Assembly: GCF_019145495.1 (NCBI RefSeq)
Contig: NZ_JAHSTU010000003.1
Coordinates: forward strand, 620,001 to 684,000
Direction: 5' to 3'
Source of the DNA: Pseudomonas azerbaijanoccidentalis
GTDB taxonomy: Bacteria; Pseudomonadota; Gammaproteobacteria; Pseudomonadales; Pseudomonadaceae
DNA length: 64,000 nt
Shown here: piece by piece, positions 36,172 to 44,895 of the stretch
Numbering within the stretch: position 1 is the first letter of the stretch
How the letters are laid out: every line of letters starts with the position of its first letter
Position numbers and translations under genes: made by a program
The notes under the pieces: generated by a model
What the model saw: the letters and a program-made list of their open reading frames with translations, nothing else
The model's database searches: none
Told to the model about the DNA's origin: nothing

Positions 36172-36188
36172 TTCGTATACCATATCTG
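36172..36188. promoter_or_regulatory. GTATAC operator site 3 (before the DadA-like gene)
   Basis: TTCGTATACCATATCTG; the 14 bases GTATACCATATCTG are identical to the site before the Cys/Thr enzyme. It ends 39 bp before the start codon. Confidence 0.6.
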
Positions 36189-36226
36189 AAAAAACCTTGA
36201 TTCAACGCAGCTTTTAAGGGGGATAC

Positions 36227-37510
36227 ATGACACCTGTTCATTCTTCCGAGCACTTTCGCTTGTTTTCAGAAAGGGTCGTTGTCGTAGGTGGCGGGATCGT
36301 AGGAGTTTGTTGCGCGCTGTACCTCCAACGCGAAGGTTATGCGGTGATGCTGATCGACCCCGCCGCGGCAGGCGACAGCACGGCCAAATGGAGCTGCGGC
36401 CAAATAGCTATCGGAGAGGTAATTCCGCTGTCCAGGCCAGGGGTAATGCAGAAAATTCCTGGTTGGTTGCTCGATCAGAAAGGCCCCTTGGCGTTGAGAG
36501 CAAACGCATTGCCAGGCATGTTGCCATGGTTTCTGAGGTTTCTGGCATGTGCCAAGCAATCGAAAACGGAAGAAATTGCCCGAGACATCGCCAGCCTTAC
36601 ACATCATTCCCAGGCGGACTACATACCGCTGTTGCAGGCCTGCACCGAGCGGGCATTGTTGCGCGATAGACCGGTGATCAAGCTTTTCGATTGCGCCATT
36701 GGGCTGGAGCAGGAACGTCCCCATTTGGCGTTTCGCACGGACCTAGGCTTCAAGGCTGAAGAGCTCGATGCTGCCGCGATTGCCGATCTCGAACCGTCGT
36801 TAGCCGGCAAATTCAGTCATGGCTTGCTGTTTCCTGACTGGCGTTCGGTCAGCGACACCGAGGGTTTCATCACGGCGCTGACGCGTAGTTTTATCGATCA
36901 TGGTGGTATTCGGGTGCGCGGTTCGGTCAAAAGGTTGGACGAGGTGGCTGATCACGCCAGCGGTGTCACGCTAGCCAATGGTGAACGCATCGCGGCTGAC
37001 CACGTGGTGATTGCAGCAGGCGTTGGTTCGCGGCAGTTTTTTGATCAACTTGGAGTACGGATTCCGTTAGTCGGGATTGCGGGGTATCAAGTACTTCTGC
37101 CAATGTCTGGAGAGACGATTCGCCACTCGGTCATTTTTCCCGATGGCGGTTTTTGCATCAGCCCCATGACTCGGGGCCTGCAAATCGGGGGCACCATGGA
37201 GTTTGCCCGACCCAATGCCGAGCCGAATTTCAAACGCGCCGAAATCATTCTTGAAAAGGCGCGCAAGATCCTTCCCGGGCTGCAATTGGATAATCTCGAA
37301 TACGGTGTCGGGTACCGTCCTTACCTGCCCGATACCAAGCCAGTGATTGACCGAAGTACCGGGTTATCGAATGTTTTCATGGCGATAGGGCATGGACAGC
37401 TTGGCCTGACATTGGGTGCCACGACCGGACGACTCATTGCGCAAATGGTTTCCGGCCGCACGCCTGTGCAGAATCTGGCACCCTTCAGCGCCAAGCGTTT
37501 TTCACTGTAA
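36227..37510 (+). CDS. FAD-dependent D-amino acid dehydrogenase (DadA-like)
   Basis: 427 residues. N-terminal Rossmann motif VVVVGGGIVGVCCALYLQRE and C-terminal GHGQLGLTLGATTGRLIAQM mark the DAO/DadA family of membrane-associated flavoproteins that oxidise D-amino acids (including D-proline and D-hydroxyproline) to imino acids. It follows the GntR gene by 116 bp with its own operator. In this context it could oxidise D-proline or D-hydroxyproline made by a racemase-family enzyme, giving an imino acid for the island's reductases. Confidence 0.8.
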   Translation: MTPVHSSEHFRLFSERVVVVGGGIVGVCCALYLQREGYAVMLIDPAAAGDSTAKWSCGQIAIGEVIPLSRPGVMQKIPGWLLDQKGPLALRANALPGMLPWFLRFLACAKQSKTEEIARDIASLTHHSQADYIPLLQACTERALLRDRPVIKLFDCAIGLEQERPHLAFRTDLGFKAEELDAAAIADLEPSLAGKFSHGLLFPDWRSVSDTEGFITALTRSFIDHGGIRVRGSVKRLDEVADHASGVTLANGERIAADHVVIAAGVGSRQFFDQLGVRIPLVGIAGYQVLLPMSGETIRHSVIFPDGGFCISPMTRGLQIGGTMEFARPNAEPNFKRAEIILEKARKILPGLQLDNLEYGVGYRPYLPDTKPVIDRSTGLSNVFMAIGHGQLGLTLGATTGRLIAQMVSGRTPVQNLAPFSAKRFSL

Positions 37511-37532
37511 CGGTAACGCGGCGGAGCCGGGG

Positions 37533-37973
37533 TTATCCCTCTGACTTGCGCATGAAATTCAGACCGGCCGCGGCGGTGGCAAAGCCCCATTTCTCATAAA
37601 AGGGAACCATGTCATCCAGACAGTAAAGTTCGCGATGTTTAATGTCGACTAGTGCCGGGTCGTTTAGTACGGTCTTCATCAAGACTCCGCCAAGACCGGT
37701 TCCTCGCCACGTCTCCTTGACGATGATGTCGAAGATCATCGCTTTGTAGACGCCGTCGGTCATCGCCCGAGCGAATGCGACGAGTTCATCATTTTGTGGG
37801 TCGATGAAAGCGAAGAGCGGACCGCTTGATTGCACCAGCTTTTCCACATCTGCTTTGATGCGTCCCTTGGTCCACCATTCGGTTTGAAACAACTCCACCA
37901 ATTGATCGATGTGCGAAGGCGTCAGCGATCGATGGAGTTCCAGCTTATTGGTGTCACGAGATAGGTTGCTCAT
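37533..37973 (-). CDS. GNAT-family N-acetyltransferase
   Basis: 146 residues. The acetyl-CoA-binding motif A is WRGTGLGGVLMKTV, and the C-terminal YEKWGFATAAAGLNFMRK is the usual end of the fold. Transcribed after the Ldh_2-type gene on the minus strand (51 bp gap), with its stop 22 bp from the convergent DadA-like stop. Substrate unknown; in this island a product or substrate amine is possible. Confidence 0.85.
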   Translation of the reverse strand: MSNLSRDTNKLELHRSLTPSHIDQLVELFQTEWWTKGRIKADVEKLVQSSGPLFAFIDPQNDELVAFARAMTDGVYKAMIFDIIVKETWRGTGLGGVLMKTVLNDPALVDIKHRELYCLDDMVPFYEKWGFATAAAGLNFMRKSEG

Positions 37974-38024
37974 GTCTCTTCCAGATATTGCATTGAGTTG
38001 GGATGAATGTGTCTGTAATCACGG

Positions 38025-39065
38025 TCAAGACGACGGTGCGGCATCGCCCGCAGCCATTTGAAGCAGCTCCGATAAGGCCTTTTTTGCAATGGGAATGCCG
38101 TAGGTTTGTGTGGTGTGCCGATTTATGTAACGTCGGGCGCCTGGCATTCGGTCTTGACCAGCCTCCACCAGGTGTTTGCACAGAAGTGCTGCGCGCTGAC
38201 TGAAGTCGGTCGATCCGCCGCGATCCGGGTCGATAACAATCAATAGCTGCCCGGCCTTTGGCGTCTGCGCACCAACGCAATGGCCGAAGTCGTTCTCGAA
38301 CGACAATTGCCCTCCGGTCAATGCGCCAGCCAACAGTTCGACCATGAGTGCGATAGAAGAACCCTTGTACCCGCCGAATGTATTCAATGCTCCGCCAGCC
38401 AGCACCGCATGTGGGTCGGTAGTGGCGGCGCCTGAGCTGTCGACGCCAGTACCAAGCGGAAGTGGTTGGTTGTCCAGCGCATGAAGCCGCACTTCGCCGT
38501 TGGCCATGACGCTGGTCGCCTGATCCACCACAAGCGGTTCGGCGTCGGCAACCGGCGTTGCGAAGGCAATCGGGTTGGTGCCGAAAACCGCTGTGTGTCC
38601 GCCATGCGGGACGACATTGGCCAGGCCGTTGACGAAGCTGATCGCGACCAGGCCTTTGCGTGCGAACGGTTCAACGTCTGGCCAGAGCGCGCTGAAATGG
38701 TGGGAGTTACGGATGGCGACGACGGCTACGCCGGTGCGTTCGATTGCCTCATCAATGGCGCCCGCAGCGGCGGCCAGCGCTGGTTGGGCGAATCCGTTGC
38801 AGGCATCAATACGGATGAACGAGGGACTTACAACGCTCACCTTCGCATCAGCTCGCCCATCCACCCAGCCTGTTTTTAGTGAGGCGACATATCCTGGCAT
38901 GCGGAAGATGCCATGACTGAGTGCCCCATCTTGCTCGCAGCCTGCACAGTTGGTAGCCAGGATGTCGGCGACGAAAGGGGATGTCCCGTAGCTGATGAAG
39001 ATTTTCCTCAGCAACACAACAAGCTCGTCGAAGTCCATGCGCACGGCAGGAAGTTTATCTGTCAT
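38025..39065 (-). CDS. Ldh_2-family imino acid reductase (pyrroline/piperideine-2-carboxylate reductase type)
   Basis: About 346 residues from ATG 39065 (MTDKLPAVRMDFDELVV); alternative ATGs at 39077 and 39080 add four or five residues. The family (malate/L-lactate dehydrogenase-like, DpkA/LhpD group) is shown by CEQDGALSHGIFRMPGYV, VAVVAIRNSHHFSALWPDVE with the active-site His, and GTNPIAFATPV. These enzymes reduce pyrroline-2-carboxylate or piperideine-2-carboxylate with NADPH. The start overlaps the stop of the DMFase-like gene, so the two are translationally coupled. It is the second candidate reductase of the island. Confidence 0.8.
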   Translation of the reverse strand: MTDKLPAVRMDFDELVVLLRKIFISYGTSPFVADILATNCAGCEQDGALSHGIFRMPGYVASLKTGWVDGRADAKVSVVSPSFIRIDACNGFAQPALAAAAGAIDEAIERTGVAVVAIRNSHHFSALWPDVEPFARKGLVAISFVNGLANVVPHGGHTAVFGTNPIAFATPVADAEPLVVDQATSVMANGEVRLHALDNQPLPLGTGVDSSGAATTDPHAVLAGGALNTFGGYKGSSIALMVELLAGALTGGQLSFENDFGHCVGAQTPKAGQLLIVIDPDRGGSTDFSQRAALLCKHLVEAGQDRMPGARRYINRHTTQTYGIPIAKKALSELLQMAAGDAAPSS

Positions 39066-39069
39066 GGCG

Positions 39070-41301
39070 TTATTCATCATTTGAGGTGGTGGTGGAGTGA
39101 GATAGGTTTTGCACCAGCTCATCGGAGCTGTATGAGAGTTCGAGAAATTTACGCAAACAGTTTTCCAGCAGGCGCGACACGTTGTTGTCGTAGTGGTTGT
39201 GCGAGAGGCTGCCGCAAAAAGTGATCGACCCAACCGAAAACAGACCGCCGCCGTTCTCATCTATGCCGTAGACGATGTTTGAGCAGATGCCACCGTAAGG
39301 TCGCGGGCCACCGTCAAAAATGCCCGGAAGCAGAAGCTCTTCGAAGGTGGTTTCAAAGGTCGGGCCGTGACCTTCGGAGGCGGCAATTACTGTCACGAAG
39401 TCCGGAGTTCCCAGGTCCGAACAGACCTGGTCAATCTCGAATCCGGCAGCGCCGCCTCCTGAAAGTCCGAAGTCGCCGATTTTCTGGTCTGAAGGGATAC
39501 CTTCGAATAGGAAGGCTAGTTCACTGTGAAACGATTCCCGGGTGCGGACATAGTACGTCCCTTCGAACGCACCTTCGGCGGTGAAGCCCACGCCGGCGAC
39601 TTGTTGGGGTGCGATGCCGTTGCGGCGCCACAAGCCCCCGTACTCGCCATCGAGTTGGTGGTAATACTCGCCGGGCTGGCAGGCCCAGACACGCATGCCG
39701 CCCTCTGCCCGACGCACTTCGATCATATGAGGGTGCTGTGGATCGCGGCCGATTTTCCAGTAGAACCCATTGCCGCCGAGGTACATCAATTTCCCGCCGC
39801 CTTCGCGATAGGCAATCAATGCTTCCAGCGTACGGCGCGTGTGGTATTCAGGCTGAGTACCAGTCATCACGACATCGTAATGCGCCAGGGCTTCAATACC
39901 TTCACGATCGAGGTCCTCATCGGTGATGACATCGAACTCGAAGCCCCTGGCATTCAACCAGTCGGTCAAATGCGAGTCTGAAGCGAAGCCACGCATCCCC
40001 GAACCATGCTCATCGAGGTAGACCAGATAGGCCGGGCGCATGGTCATGATTGGCCGCAGACGGGACGAAAGGGTAATCCCGGAACCATCGGGATGACGGT
40101 TGTAGTTTGAGTATCCAAAGGCGCCGATGACATCCGGATTATGCGGATAGGCATTCCACTCTCTGACACGCTCCTGCAACGCGCCCGCGAATGTTCCTCG
40201 CGTATGGTTCGCGTAGGCCTGGTAGGTAAATGTAGGGGCCAGAAAGAGGATTTTTCGGCGAGGCGAATCTGCGCCAGGCAAAACATAGAACGGAATGGTG
40301 TCGGTGCCTGAACGGTTGTCGACAACCAGTCCGTAAATACCTGATGGCACACCTTTAGGCACTTGAACCGTAAGCGTCGTGTTCCACTGGCAGTCACTCA
40401 GGTCATCGGCATGGAAAGTGATAGCTGCATATTCGTCAGGCGCTGTTTTCCAGTCCATATTGCGGCCGGTCCAACCCGAAGAGCGCACGCCGCGCATTGG
40501 CATATTGACCAGGGTGAGAGTGCGCGAGGGATCAATGTCGTCTTTGATCGTCTGGCTGTACGCATCGTTGGCGAAAGACCAGCGCGCAAGCACATCAGAA
40601 TCAGTTGTGGAGGAAAGCGGGGAACTGCTCAGGCAGGGCGCTTCGATGGAGCCGTTAAAGCAATCTTCCGGATGGCCGCACCAGGTTGCTGCAAGACACA
40701 AGTGGCTAGTGTTTTTGAGTGTGTCTAGGAGCCCCATCATCGGTACGTTGGACTCGACAGTGTGTCCAGTGCGCAAAAGTGTCGAGTGGAGGATAACCGT
40801 ATCCCAGGCGAAGCTGATTTCCAGTTCACTCCATCGGTTGATCTCCGGGCGAAGGTCGAGCTCCTGGCGGGTGTGCGTCCCCAACCCTTTTAAGATCAGC
40901 GTGCCTTCGTTGAGGCTTAACGCGAAGCCGGACGTCCCAGTCTCATCCTGTATTGAAAAGATCACCTGGTCGGTGGCGCTGAATAATGTGGGTTTGATCA
41001 GTAGCGACAGTTTCAGGCTGTGCGCTTCCGGGATAACCGGCAAAGGGGCGATTGCGCATGATCCCAAATAAGTCTTTTGCTCGGTCGCGCGATAGCTTTC
41101 GACCAGGCCGAAATCTATTTCAGGGCTTTTTAAGCCTGGGCCCTCTGGATTGGGGTCGCAGCAATCCAGCCGGACAACTCTGGCGCGAATGTCCTGATCA
41201 CCCGTCGAGGAAATTTTAAATTCGAGTAGTTCCCCGGGCTGCGCGCTCAGCGGTGTTACGTAGCCGATCACTGCCGGGGAATTGATATCTGAGTGGGTCA
41301 T
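39070..41301 (-). CDS. N,N-dimethylformamidase beta-subunit-like protein
   Basis: 743 residues. Residues 1-300 look like a beta-sandwich/LamG-type region; from about 340 to 720 the chain matches the C-terminal domain of the DMFase large subunit (ILFLAPTFTYQAYANHTRG, RPAYLVYLDEHGSGMRGFAS, GGGKLMYLGGNGFYWKIGRD, FTAEGAFEGTYYVR). DMFase is an iron-dependent amidohydrolase that releases formate and dimethylamine; no small alpha-subunit gene is adjacent. Here it is coupled to an imino acid reductase and preceded by a GTATAC operator, so it may cleave an amide of a proline-like compound. There is no signal peptide, so it is cytoplasmic. Confidence 0.8.
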   Translation of the reverse strand: MTHSDINSPAVIGYVTPLSAQPGELLEFKISSTGDQDIRARVVRLDCCDPNPEGPGLKSPEIDFGLVESYRATEQKTYLGSCAIAPLPVIPEAHSLKLSLLIKPTLFSATDQVIFSIQDETGTSGFALSLNEGTLILKGLGTHTRQELDLRPEINRWSELEISFAWDTVILHSTLLRTGHTVESNVPMMGLLDTLKNTSHLCLAATWCGHPEDCFNGSIEAPCLSSSPLSSTTDSDVLARWSFANDAYSQTIKDDIDPSRTLTLVNMPMRGVRSSGWTGRNMDWKTAPDEYAAITFHADDLSDCQWNTTLTVQVPKGVPSGIYGLVVDNRSGTDTIPFYVLPGADSPRRKILFLAPTFTYQAYANHTRGTFAGALQERVREWNAYPHNPDVIGAFGYSNYNRHPDGSGITLSSRLRPIMTMRPAYLVYLDEHGSGMRGFASDSHLTDWLNARGFEFDVITDEDLDREGIEALAHYDVVMTGTQPEYHTRRTLEALIAYREGGGKLMYLGGNGFYWKIGRDPQHPHMIEVRRAEGGMRVWACQPGEYYHQLDGEYGGLWRRNGIAPQQVAGVGFTAEGAFEGTYYVRTRESFHSELAFLFEGIPSDQKIGDFGLSGGGAAGFEIDQVCSDLGTPDFVTVIAASEGHGPTFETTFEELLLPGIFDGGPRPYGGICSNIVYGIDENGGGLFSVGSITFCGSLSHNHYDNNVSRLLENCLRKFLELSYSSDELVQNLSHSTTTSNDE

Positions 41302-41325
41302 ACATCTACTACCTGATGTTTTAAT

Positions 41326-41344
41326 CGAATATCGTATACCTTAT
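41326..41344. promoter_or_regulatory. GTATAC operator site 4 (before the DMFase-like gene)
   Basis: CGAATATCGTATACCTTAT; about 25 bp upstream of the start codon on the minus strand. Confidence 0.6.
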
Positions 41345-41473
41345 CGCCCATGTCAACGAGATGCTGACAGTCCGCGGCTTAGCGCTTTTCTTCCATTCGA
41401 AGCCCTTTTGTGAGCGTGTGCTCTGGTCGTCTCCGTGTAACAAGAACGACCCATTGACAGTTGACGAGTATCG

Positions 41474-41492
41474 TTTATCGTATACCATATCT
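41474..41492. promoter_or_regulatory. GTATAC operator site 5 (before the Cys/Thr enzyme)
   Basis: TTTATCGTATACCATATCT, the most symmetric copy. A TTGACA box at 41454 lies about 16 bp before it, so the site would cover the -10 region of the promoter. Confidence 0.65.
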
Positions 41493-41553
41493 GAAATGGC
41501 GATCTGTCCCAGCCATTTCTAGCTTTCGCAACCCTGAGATATGGAGAACACGA

Positions 41554-42561
41554 ATGCAGTACGAACGATCATTTGCCACGGTTGAGCTGCACACGAGTGG
41601 GGAGACATTCCGTCTTGTTACCCAGGGATTACCCAGAGTGCCTGGTTCGACCATCGTCGAGCGCAGTACTTGGCTGCAACAGAACGCCGACCATTACCGG
41701 CGAGCTCTGATGCTTGAGCCTCGTGGTCACAAAGATCTGTATGGTGGGTTTCTCACCGAGCCAGTGAGTGAAGACGCCGATTTCGGCATCATTTTCCTCA
41801 ACAACATGGGCTACAGCCCCCACTGCGGTCACGGTGTCATCGCGTTGGCTACGGCTGCCGTAGAGTTAGGTTGGATTGAACGCAAATCCCCTGAGACTCG
41901 CGTAGGTATCGACGCGCCATGCGGGTTCATCGAGGCGTTTGTCGAGTGGGATGGCACGCGGACAGGAGTCGTACGATTCGTCAACGTGGCGTCATTCATC
42001 TTTGAGCGCGACGTGACGGTAACCACGCCGACTTTTGGCAGCGTTACGGGTGATATTGCCTATGGCGGCGCGACTTATTTTTACGTGGATGGCAGGCCGC
42101 ACAACATCGCCATCCGCGAGAAAGATCTGTCGACGATTACCCAATTTGGCTATGAGATCAAAACCGCCATTAATGCGCGGGGTTCCTACATTCACCCTGA
42201 AATTCCAGAATTCAATGACGTGTATGGCGTCATGGTTTACGGGGATCCGCGCCATGAGGGGTCAACTCAAGCCAACTGCTGTGTATATGCAGATCGTGCA
42301 ATTGACCGGTCGCCGACTGGATCGGGCACTGCTGGCCGAGTTGCACAACTTTATCTGCGTGGCGAACTGTCGGCTTCCGATGCATTAATCAACGAGTCCA
42401 TCATCGGTACGGTGTTCAAAGGTCGGGTGCTGAGCGAATCCAAGGTCGGCACATTGGACGCGGTAATTCCTGAAGTGAGCGGAAAGGCCCATATCTGTGG
42501 CTACGCCAACTGGGTCATCGACGAGACAGATCCTCTTACCTACGGCTTTCTAGTGCAGTGA
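41554..42561 (+). CDS. Proline racemase superfamily enzyme, Cys/Thr type (trans-3-hydroxy-L-proline dehydratase)
   Basis: 335 residues from ATG 41554 (MQYERSFATVELHTSGE) after ATGGAGAACACGA. Catalytic positions are Cys91 (GYSPHCGHGVIALATAA) and Thr255 (DRSPTGSGTAGRVAQL). Cys with Thr in place of the second Cys is the pair of trans-3-hydroxy-L-proline dehydratases, including the human enzyme, so the product should be pyrroline-2-carboxylate. It is followed 126 bp later by the ABC importer and has its own operator. It differs strongly in sequence from the Ser/Cys enzyme at 32573. Confidence 0.85.
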   Translation: MQYERSFATVELHTSGETFRLVTQGLPRVPGSTIVERSTWLQQNADHYRRALMLEPRGHKDLYGGFLTEPVSEDADFGIIFLNNMGYSPHCGHGVIALATAAVELGWIERKSPETRVGIDAPCGFIEAFVEWDGTRTGVVRFVNVASFIFERDVTVTTPTFGSVTGDIAYGGATYFYVDGRPHNIAIREKDLSTITQFGYEIKTAINARGSYIHPEIPEFNDVYGVMVYGDPRHEGSTQANCCVYADRAIDRSPTGSGTAGRVAQLYLRGELSASDALINESIIGTVFKGRVLSESKVGTLDAVIPEVSGKAHICGYANWVIDETDPLTYGFLVQ

Positions 42562-42605
42562 GACCAACAATAACGATCTAACAGCTGTAATTTTACTGCC
42601 CCGAT

Positions 42606-42622
42606 AATACGTATACGATATC
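42606..42622. promoter_or_regulatory. GTATAC operator site 6 (before the ABC importer)
   Basis: AATACGTATACGATATC; about 65 bp upstream of the binding-protein start and directly before a hairpin. Confidence 0.55.
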
Positions 42623-42623
42623 C

Positions 42624-42649
42624 AAGATACGCTAAAATCAGCGTATCTT
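42624..42649. repeat. Perfect 10-bp inverted repeat before the importer genes
   Basis: AAGATACGCT-AAAATC-AGCGTATCTT. It could be a leader hairpin of the importer mRNA, a terminator of the upstream gene, or a second operator (its arms carry GATAC/GTATC). Confidence 0.8.
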
Positions 42650-42686
42650 GTTTCTGAGTTCAGCCAACAAACGAGGGGAACAAAAA

Positions 42687-43508
42687 ATGCGCATCAACCA
42701 ACTCATCCTGGCCGCGGCCTTTGCTGCTTTGGGTACTACCGCCGTTCATGCAGACCAGTTGGACGACATCATTTCGTCGGGCAAGCTCCGCTGTGCGGTG
42801 GAGCTCGACTTTCCGCCTAACGGCTCCCGCGACAAGGACAACAAGCCGATCGGCTTTGACGTGGATTATTGCAACGATCTGGCAGCCGCCCTTGGCGTGA
42901 AGGCTGAAATCGTCGACACCCCGGATCCGGATCGTATCCCTGCGGTTCTGTCTGGGCGTGCGGATGTGGGCATCGCCGTGGCTTCCGACACGCTTGAACG
43001 TGCGAGAACGATCGGATTCTCGATTCCCTATTTCGTCTTCAACACGATCATTCTTGCGCGCGAAGACTCCGGTATTAATGGCGCCGCCGATTTCAAGGGA
43101 CATACGGTGGGCGGCCCGGCAGGGGCCTACGAAACGTCCGCTCTGAAAGAGACGGTGCAAAAGATCAATGATCCGGCAACCAAGATGCTGACCTTCCAAT
43201 CCCAATCGGACAGCTTCCTTGCGCTCAGCCAGAAGAAGATCGATGCGACGTACACCACCGCGACTATCGCCGCTCACGTCATCAAGTCGGGTAAATACCC
43301 AGGTCTGAAAATCGTCGGTGATGCTCCTGTCGACCCGGACTACTGTGCATTTCTCGTGCAACGCCAGGAACAGGGACTGCTCAACTACGTGAATCTTTTC
43401 CTCAACCGCCAGGTTCGCTCCGGTCGATATGCCGAACTCTATGCGAAATGGGTGGGAACAGAAGGCGGGCCGGCTCCGGATCTGACTGTCAAAGGTACCT
43501 ATCGTTAA
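42687..43508 (+). CDS. Polar amino acid ABC transporter, periplasmic binding protein
   Basis: 273 residues from ATG 42687, behind ACGAGGGGA. Signal peptide MRINQLILAAAFAALGTTAVHA with cleavage after A-x-A; then the SBP_bac_3 fold (SGKLRCAVELDFPPNGSRD, IGFDVDYCNDLAAALGVKAE, RADVGIAVASDTLERA). Heads the four-gene importer operon. The ligand should be the compound degraded by the island, probably hydroxyproline or a derivative; that is inferred from context. Confidence 0.92.
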   Translation: MRINQLILAAAFAALGTTAVHADQLDDIISSGKLRCAVELDFPPNGSRDKDNKPIGFDVDYCNDLAAALGVKAEIVDTPDPDRIPAVLSGRADVGIAVASDTLERARTIGFSIPYFVFNTIILAREDSGINGAADFKGHTVGGPAGAYETSALKETVQKINDPATKMLTFQSQSDSFLALSQKKIDATYTTATIAAHVIKSGKYPGLKIVGDAPVDPDYCAFLVQRQEQGLLNYVNLFLNRQVRSGRYAELYAKWVGTEGGPAPDLTVKGTYR

Positions 43509-43568
43509 GGAAGACGGAGCACTCGTTCCGGAAAAACAAAAACCTTTCGCGTAAAAAAAGGTAATCGT

Positions 43569-44231
43569 ATGTCTTATACCTTCCAGTGGCGCCCGGTTCT
43601 GGAGTCGCTTCCGGAGATGTTGTCGGGAGCGATAGTCACCTTGGAGATTGCCACCCTTGCGATGGCAATTGGTACGGTGATAGCAGTCCTGTTGGCGCTT
43701 GCAAAACGATCGGGTAACAAATCCCTTTCAGGTCTGGCCAGTGTGTGGATTGAGACGGCGCGTAACACCCCGGCGCTGTTTCAGATTTACATGGTCTATT
43801 TCGGGCTGGGCTCCATTGGAGTGGGTATCGACTCGTACTATGCACTCTTGCTCGGTATTACGTTCAACAACGCAGGCTACCTGGCAGAAACTTTCCGGGG
43901 CGGTTTCTCTGCCGTCCCGGAAACGCAAGTTCGGGCGGCTCGTTCGTTAGGCATGGGGGCGGTTCAGACGCTATGGCACATCGTGCTTCCGCAGATGTTG
44001 CGTGCGGTGTTCCATGCCATGACCAACCAGATGGTCTGGTCAATTCTGATGACGTCTCTAGGAACCATCGTTGGCCTGACGAGTGACCTGACGGGTGTTA
44101 CTCAGCAACTTAATGTCATGACTTATCGGACATTCGAGTACTTCTTCGTCGCCGCTTGCCTGTACTACCTGATATCGAAAATATTCACGATTTGCGCGCG
44201 GCTATTCGCTTGGCGCCTGTTTCGTTATTAA
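43569..44231 (+). CDS. Polar amino acid ABC transporter permease (first)
   Basis: 220 residues, HisM/ArtQ-type inner-membrane permease with the coupling segment GGFSAVPETQVRAARSLGMG (the EAA loop) near residue 115-135 and about five membrane spans. It follows the binding protein by 60 bp with weak ribosome site AAAGGTAAT, and precedes the second permease by 10 bp. Confidence 0.93.
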   Translation: MSYTFQWRPVLESLPEMLSGAIVTLEIATLAMAIGTVIAVLLALAKRSGNKSLSGLASVWIETARNTPALFQIYMVYFGLGSIGVGIDSYYALLLGITFNNAGYLAETFRGGFSAVPETQVRAARSLGMGAVQTLWHIVLPQMLRAVFHAMTNQMVWSILMTSLGTIVGLTSDLTGVTQQLNVMTYRTFEYFFVAACLYYLISKIFTICARLFAWRLFRY

Positions 44232-44241
44232 GAGGTGCGCC

Positions 44242-44895
44242 ATGTTTTTTGAAGGGACATTAGCGTGGAGCGACATCCTGTTTTTATTGAAGGGTGCTGT
44301 TGTCACAATCGCTATTACTTTGGCAGCGGTCGGTATAGGCACTTTGTTCGGCACGCTGTTCGGTGTGATCAGGGCTGGTGCTGCGTGGTGGATAAGTTCT
44401 CCCCTCGGCTGGGTACTGGATATCTTCCGTTCGGTGCCACTGTTGATTCAATTGGTCATATTCAATTCGTTCAACAGCATGTTTCGCCTGAATTGGCCAA
44501 CTTATGTGGTTGCGTGTATTTGCCTCGGGGTTTATGCCGCCGCACTGTGTACCGAAATCGTCAGGAGCGGGGTGGCGGCAGTACCAACGACGACCCGCCG
44601 CGCAGCACGATCGCTGGGTTTGACCTGGCGTCAGGAAGTTGTCTCGATCACGTTGCCTATTGCCACCAGGATCGTGTTCCCTAGCTGGATCGGTCTGGCC
44701 CTCGGCATCATGAAAGATACATCGCTGGTGTTATGGATCGGCATTATCGAACTGCTACGCAGCTCGCAGATTGTCACAACCCGAATCCAGGAACCGCTGA
44801 CCATTCTGGCAATTACCGGTGTGATTTACTTCTTAATGAGCTTCCCCATTGCGAGACTTGGCGCTCGTCTTGAGAAAAGGTGGCAAATACAATGA
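44242..44895 (+). CDS. Polar amino acid ABC transporter permease (second)
   Basis: 217 residues, with five or so membrane spans and the EAA-loop segment [20 protein letters not shown]. It forms the heterodimeric membrane channel with the first permease. The stop overlaps the start of the ATPase gene (ATGA). Confidence 0.93.
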   Translation: MFFEGTLAWSDILFLLKGAVVTIAITLAAVGIGTLFGTLFGVIRAGAAWWISSPLGWVLDIFRSVPLLIQLVIFNSFNSMFRLNWPTYVVACICLGVYAAALCTEIVRSGVAAVPTTTRRAARSLGLTWRQEVVSITLPIATRIVFPSWIGLALGIMKDTSLVLWIGIIELLRSSQIVTTRIQEPLTILAITGVIYFLMSFPIARLGARLEKRWQIQ

